64,000 nucleotides of DNA from Microcoleus sp. FACHB-672. Lineage in GTDB: Bacteria > Cyanobacteriota > Cyanobacteriia > Cyanobacteriales > Oscillatoriaceae. Both the position numbers and the translations under genes were made by a program. The stretch spans positions 434,001-498,000 of the forward strand of contig NZ_JACJOU010000019.1 of NCBI RefSeq assembly GCF_014695725.1. The letters are read 5' to 3'. Positions 1 through 8,494 of the stretch are shown piece by piece. Positions within the stretch are counted from its first letter, which is position 1. Each line of letters opens with the position of its first letter. The notes under the pieces are model-generated. The model did no database searches, was not told the origin of the DNA, and worked only from the letters and a program-made list of their open reading frames with translations.

Positions 1-1
1 T

Positions 2-280
2 GTCAAGCTCAATCGGGCAGATCAAACGCTGGCAGACTATAGCATTGATACATTAGAAATTAATGCAGCTCATATTGTCGGAAGTTGGGGGCTAAGCTTG
101 CAGCAGCTTGGGGTGACTTCTTTGAATGGGATTCGGGTGACAGCAGATAGCAGTTATAATGGGCCGGATTTTAAATTAGTCGCTAGACAAGTTCCTGAAC
201 CGGCTTCTATGGTTGGTTTAGGTGCGGTTGCCGGGATGATGCTGATTTCTCGTCGGCGTCAGGTGAGTAAGCACAGCTAA
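2..280 (+). CDS. PEP-CTERM sorting domain protein, C-terminal part
   Basis: The reading frame is open from the first bases of the window, so the gene begins upstream. About 92 residues are visible. The last 30 show the PEP-CTERM layout: a VPEPAS motif, a hydrophobic helix (VGLGAVAGMMLI) and a basic SRRR cluster at the end. In bacteria with an exosortase such tails send a secreted protein to the envelope, usually together with exopolysaccharide production. The visible ectodomain piece has no recognisable fold, so the role of the mature protein cannot be stated. A second PEP-CTERM protein lies at 17580-18221. Confidence 0.85.
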   Translation, partial: VKLNRADQTLADYSIDTLEINAAHIVGSWGLSLQQLGVTSLNGIRVTADSSYNGPDFKLVARQVPEPASMVGLGAVAGMMLISRRRQVSKHS

Positions 281-374
281 TTGATGGGCATGAGGCGGGG
301 AGGATTTGGGGATTGGGGGTTTGGAAGGCACTAAATAGCAGAAAATGCCAAAAGAGTGCCGGCAACAAGAAAAT

Positions 375-1082
375 CTAAACGGATGAATTGTGGATTTCAT
401 CCAACTTGGCACGCACTGCTTGGATATCTTGCCACATCAGCCATTTGGGACTGCCTTGTTCACGCGCAGGATTTCGCAGCAGATAAGCCGGGTGAAAAAT
501 AGGCATACACAGTCGCGACTCCCATTCGATCCATGTGCCGCGAATTTTGGTAATTCCTCGCTTATCGCCGGTTACTCCTTTGACAGCAGTTGCGCCGGTG
601 AGCAGAATAATTTTTGGGTTAACTAGGCGAATTTGTTCGAGCAGGTAAGGTTTGCACGCAGCAATTTCTGCCGGCGTAGGGACACGGTTATCCGGAGGCC
701 GGCATTTTACCATATTGCAAATATAAATATCTCGTTCTGTCTCTAAGCCCACAGAGGCAAGTATTTTATCTAACAATTGACCGGATTTTCCCACAAAAGG
801 CAAGCCGGTTTCGTCTTCGTTTTGCCCTGGTGCTTCTCCGATAATCATAATCGGCGCTTGCAAATTGCCACGTCCAACGACTGCATGGGTACGAGTCTTT
901 CCTAAATCGCAGCGATAACACTCATTGCAGTGTTTCGCCAGGGGTGCCATTGTTTGATAAGTGCCTGGAGAAATGGGGATTTTGGCGCTTGTGGGAATTA
1001 AGTCTTGCTGGAAAAACCCAGACGCACCGGCTTCGCCATCGCGTGATAGATCGAACAGGTTGAGCTGGTCTTCGTTGGACAT
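375..1082 (-). CDS. Family 4 uracil-DNA glycosylase (4Fe-4S)
   Basis: Removes uracil from DNA as the first step of base excision repair. The 235-residue product has the family-4 signature GEAPGQNED at about 82-90 and the HPAYLLRNP motif near 197-205. Four cysteines match the iron-sulfur ligands of this family: C55 and C58 (CYRC), C127 (VKCRPPDNR) and C143 (ACKPYL). The first ~45 residues are a variable leader also seen in cyanobacterial members. It points away from the phosphoribosyltransferase gene at 1214, sharing a ~130 bp divergent spacer. Assignment rests on motifs and is firm; no distinctive regulation is visible. Confidence 0.93.
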   Translation of the reverse strand: MSNEDQLNLFDLSRDGEAGASGFFQQDLIPTSAKIPISPGTYQTMAPLAKHCNECYRCDLGKTRTHAVVGRGNLQAPIMIIGEAPGQNEDETGLPFVGKSGQLLDKILASVGLETERDIYICNMVKCRPPDNRVPTPAEIAACKPYLLEQIRLVNPKIILLTGATAVKGVTGDKRGITKIRGTWIEWESRLCMPIFHPAYLLRNPAREQGSPKWLMWQDIQAVRAKLDEIHNSSV

Positions 1083-1213
1083 AGCGCTGGAGAATTTTAC
1101 TTTTAGACTCTAAATTTTAGATGAATTAGGATGCTAGAGCATCTGCCGGTCGAAGTGCAGGGCGAAAATCAGCGAATATAGAGGCAAGAGTTACCGTGTG
1201 GCTGGAGGGATCA

Positions 1214-1888
1214 ATGTCACCTTCCCCATTGTTTTGCGATCGTGTTGATGCCGGCGAAAAGCTGGCGCAGCTGGTTGTTTCTGAATTTAATCGTGCTGAA
1301 ATAGGGTCTAAAACGATTGTTTACGCCCTACCGAGAGGCGGGTTGCCGGTGGCTGCGCCGATAGCGCGTCTCCTCAAGTGCCCGTTAGATGTTATTTTGG
1401 CCAAAAAAATTACCCTGCCAGAAAATCCAGAACTGGCCATCGGGGCTGTCACAGCAGATGGCCATGTACTTTGGTCGGCCCAACGTGGCATCCGCCGGCT
1501 AGACTTTAAGCTGCGAGAAACTGCGCTGCTTCAGGCTCAAACAAAAGCCCAAGATCAGCTGGCCGATCTCGCCCCTGCACAGCCTGGGGTGAGTGCTCAG
1601 GGGGCAATTGCAATTTTAGTTGACGACGGCATTGCCACCGGCATGACGATGGCAACAGCAGCTCAAGCTTTGAGAGCACAGCAGCCGGCAGCGATTTGGA
1701 TCTGTGCGCCGGTAGCGCCACCAGATTTACTGGAATCTCTGCATGAATGGGGAGATCACGTCATCTTACTGGCTACACCTCAGCCGTTTCTGAGTGTCAG
1801 CCGATTTTACGTCGAGTTTCCCCAAGTTGAAATGGCAGAAGCCTTGATCTGCCTGCAACAGCACCACGCTTGGCTGTCAGATCCATAA
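1214..1888 (+). CDS. Phosphoribosyltransferase family protein
   Basis: Type I PRTase fold protein of 224 residues. The PRPP-binding loop is clear: ILVDDGIATGMTM at roughly residues 129-141. The N-terminal KTIVYALPRGGLPVAAPIA segment is typical of the stand-alone PRTases found in bacteria next to stress or hydrolase genes. The natural substrate is unknown, and no orotate-, adenine- or uracil-specific motif is apparent. I chose ATG 1214 because GGAGGG lies 4-5 nt upstream; a GTG at 1196 would add six residues without a ribosome binding site. Confidence 0.85.
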   Translation: MSPSPLFCDRVDAGEKLAQLVVSEFNRAEIGSKTIVYALPRGGLPVAAPIARLLKCPLDVILAKKITLPENPELAIGAVTADGHVLWSAQRGIRRLDFKLRETALLQAQTKAQDQLADLAPAQPGVSAQGAIAILVDDGIATGMTMATAAQALRAQQPAAIWICAPVAPPDLLESLHEWGDHVILLATPQPFLSVSRFYVEFPQVEMAEALICLQQHHAWLSDP

Positions 1889-2076
1889 ACGTTAAGGGCA
1901 AAGCGTTTGCTGCAATCAGTGATAAATCGTACTAAAGATTGATTACCTAAATGCTTTGTCCCTCCATAATTGGGAGGCTCCCATAAGGAAGCTAGAATGA
2001 TGACTAAAAAAGTGGTTTGTCTGGCGGGCTTTCCAGATTACCCAATTTTTCAATGCTGTTAGCTGATAATTGATCA

Positions 2077-2373
2077 ATGAGACTGTGGCAATTTTGGTGT
2101 CAGACTTTAATTTTATCGAGCCAACAAAATCCACCTCGGTTTGTTGAGATGGTGATGTTAATGTTGGCAATGGCTCTACTTTTGTTCTGGGGTCTGACTG
2201 ATAGCTGGCCATTCCTGGTGTTGAGTTTGAGCTATGTAGCCGGCTCATCTGTTTCAATTTTAATTAGGCAGACAGTTACGCCTTCCACCTATCCCCAAGT
2301 AGTTCAATGGACAGCACTTCTCTTGTTAATTATGAGCCTGTATAGTATTGCTGACTTAGCCGGCCACTTGTAA
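2077..2373 (+). CDS. Small two- to three-helix membrane protein, unknown function
   Basis: A 98-residue frame with hydrophobic segments at about 25-42, 44-62 and 75-92 separated by short polar loops. That layout is what a real small inner- or thylakoid-membrane protein would show. No family was recognised. A start at a downstream ATG near 2149 would drop the amphipathic N-terminus but keep all hydrophobic segments. The overlapping reverse frame at 1943-2257 has low-complexity, non-membrane composition and is less credible. A weak AGCCCT...AGGGCT inverted repeat follows at about 2388-2415. Confidence 0.55.
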   Translation: MRLWQFWCQTLILSSQQNPPRFVEMVMLMLAMALLLFWGLTDSWPFLVLSLSYVAGSSVSILIRQTVTPSTYPQVVQWTALLLLIMSLYSIADLAGHL

Positions 2374-2486
2374 TTACCTAGCCCTTCACTTTTGCTGAAT
2401 AGGGCTTGTCATTGAAATGTTGCACGTAGGCGACGAAATTTGTGTAAAACTAAATTGCAAATTTAAAAAGTTTTTTTATACCACTC

Positions 2487-3020
2487 ATGCTTGATCAAAC
2501 TCTACCGGCAGTTCTTTTAAAGATTTTAGAAAATAACTCCGAACCGGAGGCCGTTTTTTCCGCTTTAATGCCGGCTTTAGGCGAAGTCTTGCAAAGTGAT
2601 CGTTGCTTTCTTTATCTGCGCGATCCCCATACACGTCTTGGCAAAGTTTCTTACTGCTGGTGCCGCACTCCAGAATTTCCAGAAATCTTCGATGCTGATT
2701 GGAAACCCGAACCCGAATCTTTAGCCAAAGAAGATCCGCTGTTTGCAGCAGCGTTGCGAACCGAACCGTCAATTTTTGTTGAGGATGTGGAAACCGCAAA
2801 TCCAAAAATTGTTAATAAAGCTTTTGAACACAAAACCTTTGGACACAAAGCGTTAATTCATGCTCACTTATGCTTTGACAATCAGTTGTGGGGAATTTTA
2901 CAACCTTGTGTATTTAATCAGCCAAGAATCTGGAATGATTTTGACCGATTTGTGATTTCCCATGTAACCGAAAAGATTACACCGCTGGCTGTTGCTTATA
3001 TGAAGGCGGTGAAAATTTGA
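2487..3020 (+). CDS. GAF domain protein
   Basis: A 177-residue protein that is essentially one GAF domain. An N-terminal helix (LLKILENNSEPEAVFSALMP) leads into the core LGEVLQSDRCFLYLRDP, and HAHLCFDNQLWGIL matches the second half of the fold. There is no fused kinase, cyclase or HTH domain, so it is a lone sensory or regulatory module. A bilin-binding cysteine is not obvious: C61, C77 and C79-like positions do not sit in a phytochrome or CBCR motif. The ligand is unknown. It is monocistronic and convergent with the VOC gene, with 15 bp between stops. Confidence 0.82.
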   Translation: MLDQTLPAVLLKILENNSEPEAVFSALMPALGEVLQSDRCFLYLRDPHTRLGKVSYCWCRTPEFPEIFDADWKPEPESLAKEDPLFAAALRTEPSIFVEDVETANPKIVNKAFEHKTFGHKALIHAHLCFDNQLWGILQPCVFNQPRIWNDFDRFVISHVTEKITPLAVAYMKAVKI

Positions 3021-3035
3021 GCCAGAAAACGTATT

Positions 3036-3422
3036 TTAAATAGGTGAAGATTTTCCAGATTCGTGAAGAATTAAACGATTTCCAATAGGATCGTACGCGT
3101 AGATTTCTCTGCCGTGGGAAGCCGTTAAAATATCACCTGCCGGCGGATATCCCAAAGCGGACAAATGAGAAATTGCCGATTCTAAGTCATTAACTTCTAG
3201 ACACAAACTCAAGCAGCCTTTAGAAGTATTGACAAATTCTGACAAGTGGGATTCTTTTGGTTGAAAAATCCCCAATCGCAATCCGGGAAGTTGAAACTCG
3301 CCATAGACATTCGGAATATAGGGGTCTGGTGCTTGAGCGAGTAATTGCCGGTAAAATTGCACCAACTTTTCTGAATTAGGAGCGGCGAGGGTGACAAGCG
3401 CACCCTGACATTGAAAACCCAT
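3036..3422 (-). CDS. VOC (glyoxalase/bleomycin-resistance) superfamily protein
   Basis: A 128-residue single VOC fold with paired beta-alpha-beta-beta-beta modules. The first starts at ALVTLAAPNSEKLVQFYRQLL, and the second contains CLEVNDLESAISHLSALGYPP and ends with the typical YAYDPIGNRLILHE strand. Members include metal-dependent lyases, dioxygenases and binding proteins. The usual metal ligands are not clearly conserved, apart from a C-terminal His-Glu pair, so the reaction cannot be stated. It lies just upstream of a short CCTTTGT-rich spacer that separates it from thf1. Confidence 0.8.
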   Translation of the reverse strand: MGFQCQGALVTLAAPNSEKLVQFYRQLLAQAPDPYIPNVYGEFQLPGLRLGIFQPKESHLSEFVNTSKGCLSLCLEVNDLESAISHLSALGYPPAGDILTASHGREIYAYDPIGNRLILHESGKSSPI

Positions 3423-3439
3423 CGGCTAATGCGGATTTC

Positions 3440-3529
3440 GCTGAGAAATTGCGTGTCTAAATTGTCCTTTGTGCTTTGTCATTTGCCTTTGTGACGGACA
3501 AATAACAAAGTACAAAAACAATCTAACTT
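3440..3529. repeat. CTTTGT-rich spacer with flanking inverted arms
   Basis: The spacer between thf1 and the VOC gene repeats the words CCTTTGT, GCTTTGT and CCTTTGT at short intervals. It is bracketed by ATTGTCC on the left and GGACAAAT on the right. It resembles the short repetitive intergenic sequences common in filamentous cyanobacteria and could fold into a hairpin downstream of thf1. No function is claimed. Confidence 0.4.
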
Positions 3530-4255
3530 TTAAAGTTTAAACTCGCTAGAACCATTAGAGGGAGCCTCTACGGTGCTTTTAGCTTGAGCGCGCTGCTCCC
3601 GTTTTTTCCGATCGGCGCTAAGGACATCCGCGAGGACAATCCGTGCCTGGGCCATTTTTTCCAAATTACTGCGGTACAGTTCTAAGTCTTTCTGTAATTT
3701 GTCTGCCGGCAGATGGAGGGCTTCACAGATTTTTTGCTGTGCCTCAACCCGCTGTTTGTCGTCTTTGACTAGATCTGGGCTAGCCAGTTCTAGGAGGGTG
3801 AATAACCCAATGGCAAATAGACGGCTGTACTTAAAGTGGGAATTGTGGGCAATCCCTAGCAGATGCTCTTGTAAGTCACCTGCTTCTGCCGGCAGCGAGG
3901 ATTGGCTCAGCCAAGCCACTAATTCGCTTGGCGACAGCCGAGAAACGAATTCCTGTAAGCGCTGGCCGTCGTGTTGATATCTCTGCGGATCGTCTTCTAA
4001 GGCTTGACAGATCGCATTAAAAATGGAGGGTTTGTCTTGTTCGGGTATGTACCCTTGCATGAACCGCTCAAAGGAGGAAACAACGCCTAGGGCGTAGATG
4101 GGATCATAGCGAAAGTCTACATTGACGGAAAGCAAATGCATTTCCACCATGAGTTCTTCAACCACCCGCCGATAAATTGAGTTGATCGGACGGGTGTGAA
4201 GATTGTAGAAAGATCGCTTGGTATCTGAAACAGTGCGAACGTTATTCACAGACAA
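3530..4255 (-). CDS. thf1: Thf1/Psb29, photosystem II biogenesis protein
   Basis: A 241-residue cyanobacterial homologue of THYLAKOID FORMATION 1 (Psb29/Psp29). This family supports PSII assembly and repair and acts with FtsH proteases. The N-terminus (TVSDTKRSFYNLHTRPINSIYRRVVEELMVEMHLL) and the YDPIYALGVVSSFERFMQGY block are characteristic. The C-terminus is a charged helix (ADVLSADRKKREQRAQAK), the expected coiled-coil tail. Length fits the family. It faces away from the bilin-lyase gene at 4481 across a 225 bp spacer, which would hold both promoters. Confidence 0.93.
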   Translation of the reverse strand: MSVNNVRTVSDTKRSFYNLHTRPINSIYRRVVEELMVEMHLLSVNVDFRYDPIYALGVVSSFERFMQGYIPEQDKPSIFNAICQALEDDPQRYQHDGQRLQEFVSRLSPSELVAWLSQSSLPAEAGDLQEHLLGIAHNSHFKYSRLFAIGLFTLLELASPDLVKDDKQRVEAQQKICEALHLPADKLQKDLELYRSNLEKMAQARIVLADVLSADRKKREQRAQAKSTVEAPSNGSSEFKL

Positions 4256-4480
4256 ACTTAAAGGGCAACTTAACTTTATTGTCTCGCGCTTGTGACACGT
4301 TTGCCAAGGCAGGCTGTACCAATGTGGGATGCCGATCCCTTATTGCTGGTGGTTGTAGGGCAATATGGCAGCCAGAACAAATGATTGAATGCAATATTGC
4401 TATTACATTCGCCTTGGTATAATTCGTGCTGAATGGTGGCTAATGGCTGCCATGCGATGTTCGGTAATTTCATCCCGCCT

Positions 4481-5104
4481 ATGACATTCTCTCCCGAACT
4501 TACCGCCCTGGCGCGTTATCTTGCTGGTGAATTTGACAATCAAGCTCAAGCATTTGCGGAACCGGCTTGGTATGTCCACCTGCGCCTGTGGCAGCGGCCG
4601 GTGCCGGCGAACTTATTTTCCGAAGATAGTATTACTTTATTTGCAGAACAAGCGAATATTGTGAGCTTGGATCAGCCCTATCGCCAGCGTGTGATGGAGT
4701 TGCAGTCTGTGGGGAGCGGTTCCCAGACCCAACTACAGGTGCGGTACTATATGCTCAAAGACCGTACTGCTTTTCAAGGGTGCGGTCGCAACCGGGATTT
4801 ATTGAGCCGGCTGACCCCGGCAGAACTTGAATTTCTTCCTGGCTGCACGCTAACTGTCACGCAACAGTCTCTTGCTGCCGGTGGTTATCACTTTGGCGCA
4901 TCTTTGCCGGCAGACGCCCGCTGCTGCTTTACCTATCAAGGAGAAACTCGCCAAGTATCCCTCGGTTTTGAGGCGACACCGACGCAATTTCTTACCTACG
5001 ACAAAGGAATCGATCCAGCGACGGGCAAGGCTTTATGGGGGGCAATTCTTGGCCCCTTTCGTTTTACTAAATCCCAAGATTTTTCAGATGAACTACCCCT
5101 TTAA
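4481..5104 (+). CDS. CpcT/CpeT family phycobiliprotein chromophore lyase
   Basis: A 207-residue T-type bilin lyase; the family attaches phycocyanobilin to the Cys-153/155 site of phycocyanin or phycoerythrocyanin beta subunits. Recognisable blocks are LARYLAGEFDNQAQAF, WYVHLRLWQRPVP, EFLPGCTLTV and the C-terminal YDKGIDPATGKALWGAILGPFRFTK. It resembles the second cyanobacterial CpcT paralogue more than the canonical CpcT1, from memory of sequences. I placed the start at ATG 4481 (MTFSPEL), where the conserved region begins; an upstream start at 4433 adds 16 residues of no recognisable sequence. Confidence 0.85.
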   Translation: MTFSPELTALARYLAGEFDNQAQAFAEPAWYVHLRLWQRPVPANLFSEDSITLFAEQANIVSLDQPYRQRVMELQSVGSGSQTQLQVRYYMLKDRTAFQGCGRNRDLLSRLTPAELEFLPGCTLTVTQQSLAAGGYHFGASLPADARCCFTYQGETRQVSLGFEATPTQFLTYDKGIDPATGKALWGAILGPFRFTKSQDFSDELPL

Positions 5105-5255
5105 GGAAGGGTTGCCGGCTCACGGCTTGCCGGCGCATCTGAATGGCTCACTTAATTAAATGCACCCCTGTAGGCACACAAGCCAAAAGCTCCACTCAGG
5201 CGAGTGAAGACAAATTTACGGATGTTAAGTTAAGTCGCTCAGTAGCTGTCAAGAG

Positions 5256-5627
5256 TTAACTCGCTACGGAATTACGAGGCACTCCTTCCAGTGCGTCTTC
5301 TTCCGTTTCAAAAATTTCAAAGACAGAATCCATCATGGTGACTTCAAATACCAGTTTGGCCTCTGGATGGACATTACAAATCCGGAAACTGCCTTTGACT
5401 TTGTCGGCATCGCGCATACCGGCCACCAGTGAGGTTAAACCAGAACTATCAATGAAATTTACTTGACCCAAATTCACAACTATATGGCGGCTGAGTTTTG
5501 AAATACACTCTTGCAACTTTAAACGGAATTGCCAGGCCGTCGTGATGTCTAAGCGCCCTGTGGGTGCCAAGACAATGACTGTTGTGCCGTCCTGGGTCGT
5601 GTGTGTTTTTTGCTCTATATGAATCAC
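5256..5627 (-). CDS. STAS domain anti-sigma factor antagonist
   Basis: A 123-residue SpoIIAA-like STAS protein. The core LNLGQVNFIDSSGL-type motif is present as VVNLGQVNFIDSSGLTSLV; the serine after D is the site phosphorylated by cognate HPK-like anti-sigma kinases. No anti-sigma kinase or PP2C phosphatase lies nearby, so its partner is elsewhere. The start is taken as GTG 5627 (VIHIEQK...), preceded by GGAAGGG; an in-frame ATG at 5672 would add 15 basic residues not typical of the family. Confidence 0.85.
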   Translation of the reverse strand: MIHIEQKTHTTQDGTTVIVLAPTGRLDITTAWQFRLKLQECISKLSRHIVVNLGQVNFIDSSGLTSLVAGMRDADKVKGSFRICNVHPEAKLVFEVTMMDSVFEIFETEEDALEGVPRNSVAS

Positions 5628-5829
5628 GGCCCTTCCCCTCGAAACTATAGATTGTCGGGTCGATCTTGACAAAGATCGGTATTCGTGCTCAAACGTTTTA
5701 ACGGGAGACAGAATCCGCCTTAATTAAAGCTTGTCTTGGCTTTTGTTCGAGCTTAATCGCCAATGCTAACCCTAAAGTTTATCTGCAATGGCTTCTGTTG
5801 TAGCTTAGCTTATTTTCGACCGGCAACAA

Positions 5830-5891
5830 ATAGTTAGGAAAAGAAACGCGACTGGGCGGTAAATCGCCCAGCTCATAAATTCTCTAACTAT
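5830..5891 (-). terminator. Hairpin downstream of hemF
   Basis: CTGGGCG at 5852-5858 pairs with CGCCCAG at 5865-5871 around a 6-nt loop. Read on the minus strand it is followed by CGCGTTTCTTTT. An outer pair, ATAGTTAG at 5830 and CTAACTAT at 5884, could extend the stem through the hemF stop codon. This is a plausible intrinsic terminator for hemF. Confidence 0.65.
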
Positions 5892-6927
5892 TCAAAGCAT
5901 CTGGCGTCCAGTTCGCCCAGTCTTGCGGCTTTAAGAAAATTTCATAGAGTTCGGCTTCCGGAGTCTTAGGTTCGGGTTGATAGCCATATTCCCAACGCAC
6001 CAAAGGCGGCAAAGACATGAGAATTGATTCGGTGCGTCCATTGGTTTGTAAGCCAAAGATAGTGCCCCGGTCGTAGACGAGGTTAAATTCAACATATCGT
6101 CCCCGTCGATACAGCTGGAAATTGCGTTCGCGATCTCCATATTCCTTCGACCGCCGCCGTTCCACAATCGGCGTATAAGCAGGTAAAAAGGCCCGACCAC
6201 AAGATTGCACAAAACCAAACAAGTCTTCCCAACTGCGTTGAGTCGGCATCCCGATGTGATTGCTGTACTCGGCTGCTGGGCCATTCGCATCAGGGCCACG
6301 ATACAGATGTCCTTGGCCATCTTGGTAGTCAAAAAAGATGCCGCCAACGCCCCGCATTTCCTGCCGATGCTTTAAATAGAAATATTCATCACACCAGCGC
6401 TTAAACACCGGGTAATACTCCCCGTGATGCGCGTCGCAAGCTTGCTTAAACGTGTTGTGGAAATGGGCTGCATCTTCTGCAAAAGGATAGTAGGGCGTCA
6501 AATCTGCCCCACCGCCAAACCACCACACCGGGCCAGCCTCAAAGTAGCGATAGTTGAGGTGTACGGTCGGGATGTAGGGACTGCGCGGATGCAAAACCAT
6601 TGAGGTGCCGGTGGCGTAGAACGGGTGACCGGCTGCCTCTGGGCGTTGCGCCAAAATCGAAGGCGGCAGATGAGAACCCCAAACTTCAGAAAAATTAACA
6701 CCGCCCTGTTCAAAAACTGCCCCCTCGCGCATAACGCGAGAACGACCGCCGCCGCCTTCTGGGCGTTCCCACGAATCCTCTTGAAACGTGCCGGTGCCAT
6801 CCACCTGTTCCAAACCCTGACAGATTTCATCTTGTAGCTGTTTCATAAACTGGCTGATTCGGGATTGGGAATCAGCAGGGGGCAAAAATTGGGATGCGGT
6901 AGCCTCGGAGGGGGAAAAAGCAGTCAT
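5884..6927 (-). CDS. hemF: Oxygen-dependent coproporphyrinogen III oxidase
   Basis: Converts coproporphyrinogen III to protoporphyrinogen IX with O2, a step of heme and chlorophyll synthesis. The 347-residue protein carries the family blocks [12 protein letters not shown], the conserved-histidine region [22 protein letters not shown] and the C-terminal signature [20 protein letters not shown]. Length is normal for aerobic HemF. ATG 6927 is preferred; the in-frame TTG three codons upstream has no advantage. Single gene, followed by a hairpin terminator. Cyanobacteria commonly also hold an anaerobic HemN, which is not in this window. Confidence 0.97.
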   Translation of the reverse strand: MTAFSPSEATASQFLPPADSQSRISQFMKQLQDEICQGLEQVDGTGTFQEDSWERPEGGGGRSRVMREGAVFEQGGVNFSEVWGSHLPPSILAQRPEAAGHPFYATGTSMVLHPRSPYIPTVHLNYRYFEAGPVWWFGGGADLTPYYPFAEDAAHFHNTFKQACDAHHGEYYPVFKRWCDEYFYLKHRQEMRGVGGIFFDYQDGQGHLYRGPDANGPAAEYSNHIGMPTQRSWEDLFGFVQSCGRAFLPAYTPIVERRRSKEYGDRERNFQLYRRGRYVEFNLVYDRGTIFGLQTNGRTESILMSLPPLVRWEYGYQPEPKTPEAELYEIFLKPQDWANWTPDALNS

Positions 6928-7246
6928 AAATTTCAATGCTAATGTCGTTTCGCGAATTCAAGATAGTGAGAGCGGCCAATCATCTCAATCGTTAGACTGT
7001 TTAGCTCGCTCACGCAAGCAATCAAGCTGCTCAATGGTAAATCGTGAAAGTGCCTTTGTGAGCGACCGCGTAGCCTGTGCCTGAACACTCCCTAGCTACT
7101 TAGAAGAAAGGCGATCCTGACTAATTACCATTTTCAAGCCTACTACAAGCTGCAAAACTCAACCTAAAAGAAGTGGACACTAAGGTTAAGATCCATTAAG
7201 AGAGCCAACCAATGTGCCCGATTTCACAGCGAGGGTGGAGAACACA
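6928..7246. other. Divergent spacer between hemF and mrp
   Basis: About 320 bp that must hold the promoters of both genes. I see no open frame, RNA gene or convincing sigma-70 box pair in it. A GTG at 7214 opens the mrp frame 11 codons before the start I prefer. Confidence 0.5.
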
Positions 7247-8317
7247 ATGTCCGAGATGCTTGATTCGAGTGCGGTTTTAGAAGTCTTACGACCTGTGCAA
7301 GACCCCGAACTCCGCAAGAGTTTGGTGGAATTAAACATGATTCGCAATGTCAAGATCGACGGTGGCAAAGTCAGTTTTACTTTGGTGCTGACGACACCGG
7401 CTTGTCCGTTGCGAGAATTTATTGTGGAGGACTGCCAAAAGGCAGTTAAGCAGTTACCGGGCGTTCAGGATGTGGTGGTAGATGTCACGGCTGAAACTCC
7501 CCAGCAGAAAGGAGTGCCTGATCGGCAGGGAATTGCCGGCGTAAAAAATATTTTGGCCATTTCTAGCGGCAAGGGCGGCGTTGGCAAGAGTACCGTAGCG
7601 GTGAATGTGGCAGTGGCGTTAGCCCAAGCCGGTGCCAAAGTCGGTCTGATTGATGCTGACATCTATGGCCCAAATGCTCCGACCATGTTAGGACTCGCGG
7701 ATGCCAAAGTCACGGTTCGCAATGATGGAAAAGGGGAAATCCTCGAACCGGCCTTTAATTACGGCGTCAAGCTGGTTTCCATGGGCTTTTTAATTGACAA
7801 AGACCAGCCGGTGATTTGGCGTGGCCCGATGCTCAACGGCATCATTCGCCAGTTTCTCTATCAAGTGCAGTGGGGAGAGTTGGACTATCTAATTGTGGAT
7901 ATGCCCCCCGGCACCGGCGACGCCCAATTAACCTTAACGCAAGCCGTACCGATGGCGGGGGTTGTGATTGTCACGACTCCGCAAAATGTGGCGTTGTTAG
8001 ATTCGCGCAAAGGCTTGAAGATGTTCCAACAGATGGGCGTGCCGGTGCTGGGAATTGTGGAAAACATGAGCTATTTCATCCCACCTGATATGCCTGATCG
8101 GCAGTATGACATCTTTGGCTCTGGCGGCGGCGAGAAGACTTCTCAAGAACTAGGAGTGCCCCTGCTAGGCTGTGTGCCTCTAGAAATTACCCTGCGAGAA
8201 GGTGGCGATGCCGGCATCCCAGTGGTCATAGCTGAGCCGGATTCTGCCTCGGCCAAGGCTTTGCGAGCCATTGCTGAAAGAATTGCCGGTAAAGTTTCTG
8301 TAGCAGCTTTAGCATAG
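7247..8317 (+). CDS. mrp: Mrp/ApbC/Nbp35-type P-loop iron-sulfur carrier
   Basis: A 356-residue protein thought to bind and hand on Fe-S clusters to apoproteins. The N-terminal ~90 residues form a MIP18/DUF59 domain (VLEVLRPVQDPELRKSLVEL...TTPACPLREFI). The rest is the ParA/MinD-like ATPase, with the deviant Walker A SSGKGGVGKSTVAVN, LIDADIYGPNAPTML and MPPGTGDAQLTL. The CxxC pair used for cluster binding in many Mrp proteins is absent: the region reads NMSYFIPPDMPDRQYDIFG, and the only likely ligand is the DUF59 cysteine. ATG 7247 follows GGTGGAG by a good distance; a GTG at 7214 is the alternative. Confidence 0.93.
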   Translation: MSEMLDSSAVLEVLRPVQDPELRKSLVELNMIRNVKIDGGKVSFTLVLTTPACPLREFIVEDCQKAVKQLPGVQDVVVDVTAETPQQKGVPDRQGIAGVKNILAISSGKGGVGKSTVAVNVAVALAQAGAKVGLIDADIYGPNAPTMLGLADAKVTVRNDGKGEILEPAFNYGVKLVSMGFLIDKDQPVIWRGPMLNGIIRQFLYQVQWGELDYLIVDMPPGTGDAQLTLTQAVPMAGVVIVTTPQNVALLDSRKGLKMFQQMGVPVLGIVENMSYFIPPDMPDRQYDIFGSGGGEKTSQELGVPLLGCVPLEITLREGGDAGIPVVIAEPDSASAKALRAIAERIAGKVSVAALA

Positions 8318-8386
8318 GAGCCGGCGAGTTGTGCGGAGTGTGCAGGCTCAAGGCAGTAAGAAAAGTGAGAAGAAAAAATGCAAAAA

Positions 8387-8454
8387 GCAAAAAGGCGCAC
8401 TAGACGGTAACTAGCATATCGTCTATTATTTGTCAATTCGTGCGTCTCTTTTGC
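8387..8454 (+). terminator. Long imperfect hairpin between mrp and rodA
   Basis: GCAAAAAGGCGCAC at 8387-8400 pairs imperfectly with GTGCGTCTCTTTTGC at 8440-8454. Inside it TAGACG at 8401 pairs with CGTCTA at 8420. It lies 70 bp past the mrp stop, so a terminator role for mrp is likely, though no clean U-tract follows. Confidence 0.5.
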
Positions 8455-8494
8455 CCCGACCCACTTCTTAAACCTCACTTCTCATCCCTAAAAA

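Noticed and set aside
1943-2257. 104-codon minus-strand frame opposite the small membrane protein
   Set aside because: Composition is scattered with no membrane or domain pattern; the plus-strand frame has a clear transmembrane layout.
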